A stretch of DNA of 64,000 nucleotides from Piscicola geometra (lineage: Eukaryota > Annelida > Clitellata > Hirudinida > Piscicolidae). The stretch lies in contig OX030960.1 of the NCBI GenBank assembly GCA_943735955.1, positions 10,098,595-10,162,594 on the forward strand, written 5' to 3'. Below, piece by piece: positions 1 to 14,700 of this stretch. The translations under genes were made by a program, and so were the position numbers. Under the pieces are notes generated by a model. It was not told where the DNA came from and ran no database searches. It saw only the letters and a program-made list of their open reading frames with translations. Numbering within the stretch: position 1 is the first letter of the stretch; each line of letters opens with the position of its first letter.

Positions 1-624
1 ATGTAATTATCCTTTGTTTGTGTTCGCGCGTGTGGGCGCATATGTGATGTATATGTGTGGTAGCATCCGTATAGATGTATGCGTGTAGATGCATGTGTTG
101 ATGCATATGTAATTATCCTTTGTTTGTGTCCGCGCGTCATTGTAGTGGTATCGAAGATGTTTGTATTTCCTCGTGTGTTTATTTGTATTTGTGTTTTAAG
201 GAAGTAGGTTTCTTCCTTTCACACTTCTTCAGCCATTGCCTTCCGGCACATAGGGTTAGGTATGGTATGATGTGATGGTTAGTCACATAAAAGCGTTCCG
301 GCTTATGGCCTGGGAAGTGATCTAGGTGTCAACCACTTACCTTTTTCTTCTTACCACTCTCTACTGGTCGTGTTAGGAATCCAGTTAGGGTTTTTAAATT
401 CTCGATGTGAGTAATGTATCATTCTTCACTGGTCGTATTAGGACACTGTTAGAATGATTCTTTTAATTCTCGATGTGAGAGATTAAAAGTAATTTAAATT
501 TAAGATTAAAATTAATATTTTGAACTCAACTGTTAGGCACCTTCGACATGTTTCGCTTATTCGCTTCATCAGGAAGGTTTTTTAGAAATTAAATTGTTGA
601 GTTCGTTACAACCCTTTATATGTA

Positions 625-730
625 TGTGGACGCGTATGTAATGTATATGTGTGGTAGCATCCGTATAGATGTATGCGTGTAGATGCATGTGTAGATGCAT
701 ATGTAATTATCCTTTGTTTGTGTTCGCGCG
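625..730 (-). repeat. 106-bp internal subrepeat, copy 1 (left-arm example)
   Basis: Direct tandem duplicate of 731-836. The two copies differ at only about five positions (for example 630 A versus 736 G, 634 G versus 740 A, 640 A versus 746 G, GTAGATG versus GTTGATG, and TTCGCG versus TCCGCG). Recurs in every monomer of both arms. Confidence 0.93.
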
Positions 731-836
731 TGTGGGCGCATATGTGATGTATATGTGTGGTAGCATCCGTATAGATGTATGCGTGTAGATGCATGTGTTG
801 ATGCATATGTAATTATCCTTTGTTTGTGTCCGCGCG
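731..836 (-). repeat. 106-bp internal subrepeat, copy 2 (left-arm example)
   Basis: Second member of the 106-bp pair. Its end carries the TCCGCG/TTCGCG site that defines the left-arm blocks. The TTCGCG state matches subrepeat copy 1, so the variant could have been made by gene conversion between the two subrepeats. Confidence 0.93.
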
Positions 837-3800
837 TCATTGTAGTGGTATCGAAGATGTTTGTATTTCCTCGTGTGTTTATTTGTATTTGTGTTTTAAG
901 GAAGTAGGTTTCTTCCTTTCACACTTCTTCAGCCATTGCCTTCCGGCACATAGGGTTAGGTATGGTATGATGTGATGGTTAGTCACATAAAAGCGTTCCG
1001 GCTTATGGCCTGGGAAGTGATCTAGGTGTCAACCACTTACCTTTTTCTTCTTACCACTCTCTACTGGTCGTGTTAGGAATCCAGTTAGGGTTTTTAAATT
1101 CTCGATGTGAGTAATGTATCATTCTTCACTGGTCGTATTAGGACACTGTTAGAATGATTCTTTTAATTCTCGATGTGAGAGATTAAAAGTAATTTAAATT
1201 TAAGATTAAAATTAATATTTTGAACTCAACTGTTAGGCACCTTCGACATGTTTCGCTTATTCGCTTCATCAGGAAGGTTTTTTAGAAATTAAATTGTTGA
1301 GTTCGTTACAACCCTTTATATGTATGTGGACGCGTATGTAATGTATATGTGTGGTAGCATCCGTATAGATGTATGCGTGTAGATGCATGTGTAGATGCAT
1401 ATGTAATTATCCTTTGTTTGTGTTCGCGCGTGTGGGCGCATATGTGATGTATATGTGTGGTAGCATCCGTATAGATGTATGCGTGTAGATGCATGTGTTG
1501 ATGCATATGTAATTATCCTTTGTTTGTGTCCGCGCGTCATTGTAGTGGTATCGAAGATGTTTGTATTTCCTCGTGTGTTTATTTGTATTTGTGTTTTAAG
1601 GAAGTAGGTTTCTTCCTTTCACACTTCTTCAGCCATTGCCTTCCGGCACATAGGGTTAGGTATGGTATGATGTGATGGTTAGTCACATAAAAGCGTTCCG
1701 GCTTATGGCCTGGGAAGTGATCTAGGTGTCAACCACTTACCTTTTTCTTCTTACCACTCTCTACTGGTCGTGTTAGGAATCCAGTTAGGGTTTTTAAATT
1801 CTCGATGTGAGTAATGTATCATTCTTCACTGGTCGTATTAGGACACTGTTAGAATGATTCTTTTAATTCTCGATGTGAGAGATTAAAAGTAATTTAAATT
1901 TAAGATTAAAATTAATATTTTGAACTCAACTGTTAGGCACCTTCGACATGTTTCGCTTATTCGCTTCATCAGGAAGGTTTTTTAGAAATTAAATTGTTGA
2001 GTTCGTTACAACCCTTTATATGTATGTGGACGCGTATGTAATGTATATGTGTGGTAGCATCCGTATAGATGTATGCGTGTAGATGCATGTGTAGATGCAT
2101 ATGTAATTATCCTTTGTTTGTGTTCGCGCGTGTGGGCGCATATGTGATGTATATGTGTGGTAGCATCCGTATAGATGTATGCGTGTAGATGCATGTGTTG
2201 ATGCATATGTAATTATCCTTTGTTTGTGTCCGCGCGTCATTGTAGTGGTATCGAAGATGTTTGTATTTCCTCGTGTGTTTATTTGTATTTGTGTTTTAAG
2301 GAAGTAGGTTTCTTCCTTTCACACTTCTTCAGCCATTGCCTTCCGGCACATAGGGTTAGGTATGGTATGATGTGATGGTTAGTCACATAAAAGCGTTCCG
2401 GCTTATGGCCTGGGAAGTGATCTAGGTGTCAACCACTTACCTTTTTCTTCTTACCACTCTCTACTGGTCGTGTTAGGAATCCAGTTAGGGTTTTTAAATT
2501 CTCGATGTGAGTAATGTATCATTCTTCACTGGTCGTATTAGGACACTGTTAGAATGATTCTTTTAATTCTCGATGTGAGAGATTAAAAGTAATTTAAATT
2601 TAAGATTAAAATTAATATTTTGAACTCAACTGTTAGGCACCTTCGACATGTTTCGCTTATTCGCTTCATCAGGAAGGTTTTTTAGAAATTAAATTGTTGA
2701 GTTCGTTACAACCCTTTATATGTATGTGGACGCGTATGTAATGTATATGTGTGGTAGCATCCGTATAGATGTATGCGTGTAGATGCATGTGTAGATGCAT
2801 ATGTAATTATCCTTTGTTTGTGTTCGCGCGTGTGGGCGCATATGTGATGTATATGTGTGGTAGCATCCGTATAGATGTATGCGTGTAGATGCATGTGTTG
2901 ATGCATATGTAATTATCCTTTGTTTGTGTCCGCGCGTCATTGTAGTGGTATCGAAGATGTTTGTATTTCCTCGTGTGTTTATTTGTATTTGTGTTTTAAG
3001 GAAGTAGGTTTCTTCCTTTCACACTTCTTCAGCCATTGCCTTCCGGCACATAGGGTTAGGTATGGTATGATGTGATGGTTAGTCACATAAAAGCGTTCCG
3101 GCTTATGGCCTGGGAAGTGATCTAGGTGTCAACCACTTACCTTTTTCTTCTTACCACTCTCTACTGGTCGTGTTAGGAATCCAGTTAGGGTTTTTAAATT
3201 CTCGATGTGAGTAATGTATCATTCTTCACTGGTCGTATTAGGACACTGTTAGAATGATTCTTTTAATTCTCGATGTGAGAGATTAAAAGTAATTTAAATT
3301 TAAGATTAAAATTAATATTTTGAACTCAACTGTTAGGCACCTTCGACATGTTTCGCTTATTCGCTTCATCAGGAAGGTTTTTTAGAAATTAAATTGTTGA
3401 GTTCGTTACAACCCTTTATATGTATGTGGACGCGTATGTAATGTATATGTGTGGTAGCATCCGTATAGATGTATGCGTGTAGATGCATGTGTAGATGCAT
3501 ATGTAATTATCCTTTGTTTGTGTTCGCGCGTGTGGGCGCATATGTGATGTATAGTGTGGTAGCATCCGTATAGATGTATGCGTGTAGATGCATGTGTTGA
3601 TGCATATGTAATTATCCTTTGTTTGTGTCCGCGCGTCATTGTAGTGGTATCGAAGATGTTTGTATTTCCTCGTGTGTTTATTTGTATTTGTGTTTTAAGG
3701 AAGTAGGTTTCTTCCTTTCACACTTCTTCAGCCATTGCCTTCCGGCACATAGGGTTAGGTATGGTATGATGTGATGGTTAGTCACATAAAAGCGTTCCGG

Positions 3801-5745
3801 CTTATGGCCTGGGAAGTGATCTAGGTGTCAACCACTTACCTTTTTCTTCTTACCACTCTCTACTGGTCGTGTTAGGAATCCAGTTAGGGTTTTTAAATTC
3901 TCGATGTGAGTAATGTATCATTCTTCACTGGTCGTATTAGGACACTGTTAGAATGATTCTTTTAATTCTCGATGTGAGAGATTAAAAGTAATTTAAATTT
4001 AAGATTAAAATTAATATTTTGAACTCAACTGTTAGGCACCTTCGACATGTTTCGCTTATTCGCTTCATCAGGAAGGTTTTTTAGAAATTAAATTGTTGAG
4101 TTCGTTACAACCCTTTATATGTATGTGGACGCGTATGTAATGTATATGTGTGGTAGCATCCGTATAGATGTATGCGTGTAGATGCATGTGTAGATGCATA
4201 TGTAATTATCCTTTGTTTGTGTTCGCGCGTGTGGGCGCATATGTGATGTATATGTGTGGTAGCATCCGTATAGATGTATGCGTGTAGATGCATGTGTTGA
4301 TGCATATGTAATTATCCTTTGTTTGTGTCCGCGCGTCATTGTAGTGGTATCGAAGATGTTTGTATTTCCTCGTGTGTTTATTTGTATTTGTGTTTTAAGG
4401 AAGTAGGTTTCTTCCTTTCACACTTCTTCAGCCATTGCCTTCCGGCACATAGGGTTAGGTATGGTATGATGTGATGGTTAGTCACATAAAAGCGTTCCGG
4501 CTTATGGCCTGGGAAGTGATCTAGGTGTCAACCACTTACCTTTTTCTTCTTACCACTCTCTACTGGTCGTGTTAGGAATCCAGTTAGGGTTTTTAAATTC
4601 TCGATGTGAGTAATGTATCATTCTTCACTGGTCGTATTAGGACACTGTTAGAATGATTCTTTTAATTCTCGATGTGAGAGATTAAAAGTAATTTAAATTT
4701 AAGATTAAAATTAATATTTTGAACTCAACTGTTAGGCACCTTCGACATGTTTCGCTTATTCGCTTCATCAGGAAGGTTTTTTAGAAATTAAATTGTTGAG
4801 TTCGTTACAACCCTTTATATGTATGTGGACGCGTATGTAATGTATATGTGTGGTAGCATCCGTATAGATGTATGCGTGTAGATGCATGTGTAGATGCATA
4901 TGTAATTATCCTTTGTTTGTGTTCGCGCGTGTGGGCGCATATGTGATGTATATGTGTGGTAGCATCCGTATAGATGTATGCGTGTAGATGCATGTGTTGA
5001 TGCATATGTAATTATCCTTTGTTTGTGTCCGCGCGTCATTGTAGTGGTATCGAAGATGTTTGTATTTCCTCGTGTGTTTATTTGTATTTGTGTTTTAAGG
5101 AAGTAGGTTTCTTCCTTTCACACTTCTTCAGCCATTGCCTTCCGGCACATAGGGTTAGGTATGGTATGATGTGATGGTTAGTCACATAAAAGCGTTCCGG
5201 CTTATGGCCTGGGAAGTGATCTAGGTGTCAACCACTTACCTTTTTCTTCTTACCACTCTCTACTGGTCGTGTTAGGAATCCAGTTAGGGTTTTTAAATTC
5301 TCGATGTGAGTAATGTATCATTCTTCACTGGTCGTATTAGGACACTGTTAGAATGATTCTTTTAATTCTCGATGTGAGAGATTAAAAGTAATTTAAATTT
5401 AAGATTAAAATTAATATTTTGAACTCAACTGTTAGGCACCTTCGACATGTTTCGCTTATTCGCTTCATCAGGAAGGTTTTTTAGAAATTAAATTGTTGAG
5501 TTCGTTACAACCCTTTATATGTATGTGGACGCGTATGTAATGTATATGTGTGGTAGCATCCGTATAGATGTATGCGTGTAGATGCATGTGTAGATGCATA
5601 TGTAATTATCCTTTGTTTGTGTTCGCGCGTGTGGGCGCATATGTGATGTATATGTGTGGTAGCATCCGTATAGATGTATGCGTGTAGATGCATGTGTTGA
5701 TGCATATGTAATTATCCTTTGTTTGTGTCCGCGCGTCATTGTAGT

Positions 5746-8700
5746 GGTATATCGAAGATGTTTGTATTTCCTCGTGTGTTTATTTGTATTTGTGTTTTAA
5801 GGAAGTAGGTTTCTTCCTTTCACACTTCTTCAGCCATTGCCTTCCGGCACATAGGGTTAGGTATGGTATGATGTGATGGTTAGTCACATAAAAGCGTTCC
5901 GGCTTATGGCCTGGGAAGTGATCTAGGTGTCAACCACTTACCTTTTTCTTCTTACCACTCTCTACTGGTCGTGTTAGGAATCCAGTTAGGGTTTTTAAAT
6001 TCTCGATGTGAGTAATGTATCATTCTTCACTGGTCGTATTAGGACACTGTTAGAATGATTCTTTTAATTCTCGATGTGAGAGATTAAAAGTAATTTAAAT
6101 TTAAGATTAAAATTAATATTTTGAACTCAACTGTTAGGCACCTTCGACATGTTTCGCTTATTCGCTTCATCAGGAAGGTTTTTTAGAAATTAAATTGTTG
6201 AGTTCGTTACAACCCTTTATATGTATGTGGACGCGTATGTAATGTATATGTGTGGTAGCATCCGTATAGATGTATGCGTGTAGATGCATGTGTAGATGCA
6301 TATGTAATTATCCTTTGTTTGTGTTCGCGCGTGTGGGCGCATATGTGATGTATATGTGTGGTAGCATCCGTATAGATGTATGCGTGTAGATGCATGTGTT
6401 GATGCATATGTAATTATCCTTTGTTTGTGTTCGCGCGTCATTGTAGTGGTATCGAAGATGTTTGTATTTCCTCGTGTGTTTATTTGTATTTGTGTTTTAA
6501 GGAAGTAGGTTTCTTCCTTTCACACTTCTTCAGCCATTGCCTTCCGGCACATAGGGTTAGGTATGGTATGATGTGATGGTTAGTCACATAAAAGCGTTCC
6601 GGCTTATGGCCTGGGAAGTGATCTAGGTGTCAACCACTTACCTTTTTCTTCTTACCACTCTCTACTGGTCGTGTTAGGAATCCAGTTAGGGTTTTTAAAT
6701 TCTCGATGTGAGTAATGTATCATCCTTCACTGGTCGTATTAGGACACTGTTAGAATGATTCTTTTAATTCTCGATGTGAGAGATTAAAAGTAATTTAAAT
6801 TTAAGATTAAAATTAATATTTTGAACTCAACTGTTAGGCACCTTCGACATGTTTCGCTTATTCGCTTCATCAGGAAGGTTTTTTAGAAATTAAATTGTTG
6901 AGTTCGTTACAACCCTTTATATGTATGTGGACGCGTATGTAATGTATATGTGTGGTAGCATCCGTATAGATGTATGCGTGTAGATGCATGTGTAGATGCA
7001 TATGTAATTATCCTTTGTTTGTGTTCGCGCGTGTGGGCGCATATGTGATGTATATGTGTGGTAGCATCCGTATAGATGTATGCGTGTAGATGCATGTGTT
7101 GATGCATATGTAATTATCCTTTGTTTGTGTTCGCGCGTCATTGTAGTGGTATCGAAGATGTTTGTATTTCCTCGTGTGTTTATTTGTATTTGTGTTTTAA
7201 GGAAGTAGGTTTCTTCCTTTCACACTTCTTCAGCCATTGCCTTCCGGCACATAGGGTTAGGTATGGTATGATGTGATGGTTAGTCACATAAAAGCGTTCC
7301 GGCTTATGGCCTGGGAAGTGATCTAGGTGTCAACCACTTACCTTTTTCTTCTTACCACTCTCTACTGGTCGTGTTAGGAATCCAGTTAGGGTTTTTAAAT
7401 TCTCGATGTGAGTAATGTATCATTCTTCACTGGTCGTATTAGGACACTGTTAGAATGATTCTTTTAATTCTCGATGTGAGAGATTAAAAGTAATTTAAAT
7501 TTAAGATTAAAATTAATATTTTGAACTCAACTGTTAGGCACCTTCGACATGTTTCGCTTATTCGCTTCATCAGGAAGGTTTTTTAGAAATTAAATTGTTG
7601 AGTTCGTTACAACCCTTTATATGTATGTGGACGCGTATGTAATGTATATGTGTGGTAGCATCCGTATAGATGTATGCGTGTAGATGCATGTGTAGATGCA
7701 TATGTAATTATCCTTTGTTTGTGTTCGCGCGTGTGGGCGCATATGTGATGTATATGTGTGGTAGCATCCGTATAGATGTATGCGTGTAGATGCATGTGTT
7801 GATGCATATGTAATTATCCTTTGTTTGTGTTCGCGCGTCATTGTAGTGGTATCGAAGATGTTTGTATTTCCTCGTGTGTTTATTTGTATTTGTGTTTTAA
7901 GGAAGTAGGTTTCTTCCTTTCACACTTCTTCAGCCATTGCCTTCCGGCACATAGGGTTAGGTATGGTATGATGTGATGGTTAGTCACATAAAAGCGTTCC
8001 GGCTTATGGCCTGGGAAGTGATCTAGGTGTCAACCACTTACCTTTTTCTTCTTACCACTCTCTACTGGTCGTGTTAGGAATCCAGTTAGGGTTTTTAAAT
8101 TCTCGATGTGAGTAATGTATCATTCTTCACTGGTCGTATTAGGACACTGTTAGAATGATTCTTTTAATTCTCGATGTGAGAGATTAAAAGTAATTTAAAT
8201 TTAAGATTAAAATTAATATTTTGAACTCAACTGTTAGGCACCTTCGACATGTTTCGCTTATTCGCTTCATCAGGAAGGTTTTTTAGAAATTAAATTGTTG
8301 AGTTCGTTACAACCCTTTATATGTATGTGGACGCGTATGTAATGTATATGTGTGGTAGCATCCGTATAGATGTATGCGTGTAGATGCATGTGTAGATGCA
8401 TATGTAATTATCCTTTGTTTGTGTTCGCGCGTGTGGGCGCATATGTGATGTATATGTGTGGTAGCATCCGTATAGATGTATGCGTGTAGATGCATGTGTT
8501 GATGCATATGTAATTATCCTTTGTTTGTGTTCGCGCGTCATTGTAGTGGTATCGAAGATGTTTGTATTTCCTCGTGTGTTTATTTGTATTTGTGTTTTAA
8601 GGAAGTAGGTTTCTTCCTTTCACACTTCTTCAGCCATTGCCTTCCGGCACATAGGGTTAGGTATGGTATGATGTGATGGTTAGTCACATAAAAGCGTTCC

Positions 8701-11700
8701 GGCTTATGGCCTGGGAAGTGATCTAGGTGTCAACCACTTACCTTTTTCTTCTTACCACTCTCTACTGGTCGTGTTAGGAATCCAGTTAGGGTTTTTAAAT
8801 TCTCGATGTGAGTAATGTATCATTCTTCACTGGTCGTATTAGGACACTGTTAGAATGATTCTTTTAATTCTCGATGTGAGAGATTAAAAGTAATTTAAAT
8901 TTAAGATTAAAATTAATATTTTGAACTCAACTGTTAGGCACCTTCGACATGTTTCGCTTATTCGCTTCATCAGGAAGGTTTTTTAGAAATTAAATTGTTG
9001 AGTTCGTTACAACCCTTTATATGTATGTGGACGCGTATGTAATGTATATGTGTGGTAGCATCCGTATAGATGTATGCGTGTAGATGCATGTGTAGATGCA
9101 TATGTAATTATCCTTTGTTTGTGTTCGCGCGTGTGGGCGCATATGTGATGTATATGTGTGGTAGCATCCGTATAGATGTATGCGTGTAGATGCATGTGTT
9201 GATGCATATGTAATTATCCTTTGTTTGTGTTCGCGCGTCATTGTAGTGGTATCGAAGATGTTTGTATTTCCTCGTGTGTTTATTTGTATTTGTGTTTTAA
9301 GGAAGTAGGTTTCTTCCTTTCACACTTCTTCAGCCATTGCCTTCCGGCACATAGGGTTAGGTATGGTATGATGTGATGGTTAGTCACATAAAAGCGTTCC
9401 GGCTTATGGCCTGGGAAGTGATCTAGGTGTCAACCACTTACCTTTTTCTTCTTACCACTCTCTACTGGTCGTGTTAGGAATCCAGTTAGGGTTTTTAAAT
9501 TCTCGATGTGAGTAATGTATCATTCTTCACTGGTCGTATTAGGACACTGTTAGAATGATTCTTTTAATTCTCGATGTGAGAGATTAAAAGTAATTTAAAT
9601 TTAAGATTAAAATTAATATTTTGAACTCAACTGTTAGGCACCTTCGACATGTTTCGCTTATTCGCTTCATCAGGAAGGTTTTTTAGAAATTAAATTGTTG
9701 AGTTCGTTACAACCCTTTATATGTATGTGGACGCGTATGTAATGTATATGTGTGGTAGCATCCGTATAGATGTATGCGTGTAGATGCATGTGTAGATGCA
9801 TATGTAATTATCCTTTGTTTGTGTTCGCGCGTGTGGGGCGCATATGTGATGTATATGTGTGGTAGCATCCGTATAGATGTATGCGTGTAGATGCATGTGT
9901 TGATGCATATGTAATTATCCTTTGTTTGTGTTCGCGCGTCATTGTAGTGGTATCGAAGATGTTTGTATTTCCTCGTGTGTTTATTTGTATTTGTGTTTTA
10001 AGGAAGTAGGTTTCTTCCTTTCACACTTCTTCAGCCATTGCCTTCCGGCACATAGGGTTAGGTATGGTATGATGTGATGGTTAGTCACATAAAAGCGTTC
10101 CGGCTTATGGCCTGGGAAGTGATCTAGGTGTCAACCACTTACCTTTTTCTTCTTACCACTCTCTACTGGTCGTGTTAGGAATCCAGTTAGGGTTTTTAAA
10201 TTCTCGATGTGAGTAATGTATCATTCTTCACTGGTCGTATTAGGACACTGTTAGAATGATTCTTTTAATTCTCGATGTGAGAGATTAAAAGTAATTTAAA
10301 TTTAAGATTAAAATTAATATTTTGAACTCAACTGTTAGGCACCTTCGACATGTTTCGCTTATTCGCTTCATCAGGAAGGTTTTTTAGAAATTAAATTGTT
10401 GAGTTCGTTACAACCCTTTATATGTATGTGGACGCGTATGTAATGTATATGTGTGGTAGCATCCGTATAGATGTATGCGTGTAGATGCATGTGTAGATGC
10501 ATATGTAATTATCCTTTGTTTGTGTTCGCGCGTGTGGGCGCATATGTGATGTATATGTGTGGTAGCATCCGTATAGATGTATGCGTGTAGATGCATGTGT
10601 TGATGCATATGTAATTATCCTTTGTTTGTGTTCGCGCGTCATTGTAGTGGTATCGAAGATGTTTGTATTTCCTCGTGTGTTTATTTGTATTTGTGTTTTA
10701 AGGAAGTAGGTTTCTTCCTTTCACACTTCTTCAGCCATTGCCTTCCGGCACATAGGGTTAGGTATGGTATGATGTGATGGTTAGTCACATAAAAGCGTTC
10801 CGGCTTATGGCCTGGGAAGTGATCTAGGTGTCAACCACTTACCTTTTTCTTCTTACCACTCTCTACTGGTCGTGTTAGGAATCCAGTTAGGGTTTTTAAA
10901 TTCTCGATGTGAGTAATGTATCATTCTTCACTGGTCGTATTAGGACACTGTTAGAATGATTCTTTTAATTCTCGATGTGAGAGATTAAAAGTAATTTAAA
11001 TTTAAGATTAAAATTAATATTTTGAACTCAACTGTTAGGCACCTTCGACATGTTTCGCTTATTCGCTTCATCAGGAAGGTTTTTTAGAAATTAAATTGTT
11101 GAGTTCGTTACAACCCTTTATATGTATGTGGACGCGTATGTAATGTATATGTGTGGTAGCATCCGTATAGATGTATGCGTGTAGATGCATGTGTAGATGC
11201 ATATGTAATTATCCTTTGTTTGTGTTCGCGCGTGTGGGCGCATATGTGATGTATATGTGTGGTAGCATCCGTATAGATGTATGCGTGTAGATGCATGTGT
11301 TGATGCATATGTAATTATCCTTTGTTTGTGTTCGCGCGTCATTGTAGTGGTATCGAAGATGTTTGTATTTCCTCGTGTGTTTATTTGTATTTGTGTTTTA
11401 AGGAAGTAGGTTTCTTCCTTTCACACTTCTTCAGCCATTGCCTTCCGGCACATAGGGTTAGGTATGGTATGATGTGATGGTTAGTCACATAAAAGCGTTC
11501 CGGCTTATGGCCTGGGAAGTGATCTAGGTGTCAACCACTTACCTTTTTCTTCTTACCACTCTCTACTGGTCGTGTTAGGAATCCAGTTAGGGTTTTTAAA
11601 TTCTCGATGTGAGTAATGTATCATTCTTCACTGGTCGTATTAGGACACTGTTAGAATGATTCTTTTAATTCTCGATGTGAGAGATTAAAAGTAATTTAAA

Positions 11701-14700
11701 TTTAAGATTAAAATTAATATTTTGAACTCAACTGTTAGGCACCTTCGACATGTTTCGCTTATTCGCTTCATCAGGAAGGTTTTTTAGAAATTAAATTGTT
11801 GAGTTCGTTACAACCCTTTATATGTATGTGGACGCGTATGTAATGTATATGTGTGGTAGCATCCGTATAGATGTATGCGTGTAGATGCATGTGTAGATGC
11901 ATATGTAATTATCCTTTGTTTGTGTTCGCGCGTGTGGGCGCATATGTGATGTATATGTGTGGTAGCATCCGTATAGATGTATGCGTGTAGATGCATGTGT
12001 TGATGCATATGTAATTATCCTTTGTTTGTGTTCGCGCGTCATTGTAGTGGTATCGAAGATGTTTGTATTTCCTCGTGTGTTTATTTGTATTTGTGTTTTA
12101 AGGAAGTAGGTTTCTTCCTTTCACACTTCTTCAGCCATTGCCTTCCGGCACATAGGGTTAGGTATGGTATGATGTGATGGTTAGTCACATAAAAGCGTTC
12201 CGGCTTATGGCCTGGGAAGTGATCTAGGTGTCAACCACTTACCTTTTTCTTCTTACCACTCTCTACTGGTCGTGTTAGGAATCCAGTTAGGGTTTTTAAA
12301 TTCTCGATGTGAGTAATGTATCATTCTTCACTGGTCGTATTAGGACACTGTTAGAATGATTCTTTTAATTCTCGATGTGAGAGATTAAAAGTAATTTAAA
12401 TTTAAGATTAAAATTAATATTTTGAACTCAACTGTTAGGCACCTTCGACATGTTTCGCTTATTCGCTTCATCAGGAAGGTTTTTTAGAAATTAAATTGTT
12501 GAGTTCGTTACAACCCTTTATATGTATGTGGACGCGTATGTAATGTATATGTGTGGTAGCATCCGTATAGATGTATGCGTGTAGATGCATGTGTAGATGC
12601 ATATGTAATTATCCTTTGTTTGTGTTCGCGCGTGTGGGCGCATATGTGATGTATATGTGTGGTAGCATCCGTATAGATGTATGCGTGTAGATGCATGTGT
12701 TGATGCATATGTAATTATCCTTTGTTTGTGTTCGCGCGTCATTGTAGTGGTATCGAAGATGTTTGTATTTCCTCGTGTTTATTTGTATTTGTGTTTTAAG
12801 GAAGTAGGTTTCTTCCTTTCACACTTCTTCAGCCATTGCCTTCCGGCACATAGGGTTAGGTATGGTATGATGTGATGGTTAGTCACATAAAAGCGTTCCG
12901 GCTTATGGCCTGGGAAGTGATCTAGGTGTCAACCACTTACCTTTTTCTTCTTACCACTCTCTACTGGTCGTGTTAGGAATCCAGTTAGGGTTTTTAAATT
13001 CTCGATGTGAGTAATGTATCATTCTTCACTGGTCGTATTAGGACACTGTTAGAATGATTCTTTTAATTCTCGATGTGAGAGATTAAAAGTAATTTAAATT
13101 TAAGATTAAAATTAATATTTTGAACTCAACTGTTAGGCACCTTCGACATGTTTCGCTTATTCGCTTCATCAGGAAGGTTTTTTAGAAATTAAATTGTTGA
13201 GTTCGTTACAACCCTTTATATGTATGTGGACGCGTATGTAATGTATATGTGTGGTAGCATCCGTATAGATGTATGCGTGTAGATGCATGTGTAGATGCAT
13301 ATGTAATTATCCTTTGTTTGTGTTCGCGCGTGTGGGCGCATATGTGATGTATATGTGTGGTAGCATCCGTATAGATGTATGCGTGTAGATGCATGTGTTG
13401 ATGCATATGTAATTATCCTTTGTTTGTGTTCGCGCGTCATTGTAGTGGTATCGAAGATGTTTGTATTTCCTCGTGTGTTTATTTGTATTTGTGTTTTAAG
13501 GAAGTAGGTTTCTTCCTTTCACACTTCTTCAGCCATTGCCTTCCGGCACATAGGGTTAGGTATGGTATGATGTGATGGTTAGTCACATAAAAGCGTTCCG
13601 GCTTATGGCCTGGGAAGTGATCTAGGTGTCAACCACTTACCTTTTTCTTCTTACCACTCTCTACTGGTCGTGTTAGGAATCCAGTTAGGGTTTTTAAATT
13701 CTCGATGTGAGTAATGTATCATTCTTCACTGGTCGTATTAGGACACTGTTAGAATGATTCTTTTAATTCTCGATGTGAGAGATTAAAAGTAATTTAAATT
13801 TAAGATTAAAATTAATATTTTGAACTCAACTGTTAGGCACCTTCGACATGTTTCGCTTATTCGCTTCATCAGGAAGGTTTTTTAGAAATTAAATTGTTGA
13901 GTTCGTTACAACCCTTTATATGTATGTGGACGCGTATGTAATGTATATGTGTGGTAGCATCCGTATAGATGTATGCGTGTAGATGCATGTGTAGATGCAT
14001 ATGTAATTATCCTTTGTTTGTGTTCGCGCGTGTGGGCGCATATGTGATGTATATGTGTGGTAGCATCCGTATAGATGTATGCGTGTAGATGCATGTGTTG
14101 ATGCATATGTAATTATCCTTTGTTTGTGTTCGCGCGTCATTGTAGTGGTATCGAAGATGTTTGTATTTCCTCGTGTGTTTATTTGTATTTGTGTTTTAAG
14201 GAAGTAGGTTTCTTCCTTTCACACTTCTTCAGCCATTGCCTTCCGGCACATAGGGTAGGTATGGTATGATGTGATGGTTAGTCACATAAAAGCGTTCCGG
14301 CTTATGGCCTGGGAAGTGATCTAGGTGTCAACCACTTACCTTTTTCTTCTTACCACTCTCTACTGGTCGTGTTAGGAATCCAGTTAGGGTTTTTAAATTC
14401 TCGATGTGAGTAATGTATCATTCTTCACTGGTCGTATTAGGAACACTGTTAGAATGATTCTTTTAATTCTCGATGTGAGAGATTAAAAGTAATTTAAATT
14501 TAAGATTAAAATTAATATTTTGAACTCAACTGTTAGGCACCTTCGACATGTTTCGCTTATTCGCTTCATCAGGAAGGTTTTTTAGAAATTAAATTGTTGA
14601 GTTCGTTACAACCCTTTATATGTATGTGGACGCGTATGTAATGTATATGTGTGGTAGCATCCGTATAGATGTATTGCGTGTAGATGCATGTGTAGATGCA

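Larger units (their letters stand above)
141..840 (-). repeat. Representative left-arm satellite monomer
   Basis: One complete 700-bp unit, with the breakpoint placed arbitrarily just inside the CAATGACGCG landmark as read on the minus strand. Its parts on the + strand are: a 7-bp-stem hairpin at 198-218, the telomere-like TAGGGTTAGG at 251-260, the diverged 49/52-bp duplicated units at 363-411 and 428-479, a hairpin at 460-489, an AT-rich block around 485-522, and the two 106-bp subrepeats at 625-730 and 731-836. TTAGG occurs at 256, 373, 385, 438 and 533, always on the + strand. Base 511 is A, the left-arm state of the arm-diagnostic site. Confidence 0.95.
1..5745 (-). repeat. Left-arm block 1: TCCGCGCG variant
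   Basis: Nine successive copies carry TGTCCGCGCG at the outer end of the second 106-bp subrepeat (near 131, 831, 1531, 2231, 2931, 3629, 4329, 5029, 5729). The block ends next to a 2-base AT insertion at about 5749-5752. A single T is missing near 3553. Otherwise the copies look identical by eye. Confidence 0.9.

Noticed and set aside
601..615. RNA polymerase III B-box or tRNA-like element at GAGTTCGTTACAACC
   Set aside because: Spacing and bases do not fit the GGTTCGANNCC consensus, there is no matching A box, and no cloverleaf can be drawn.
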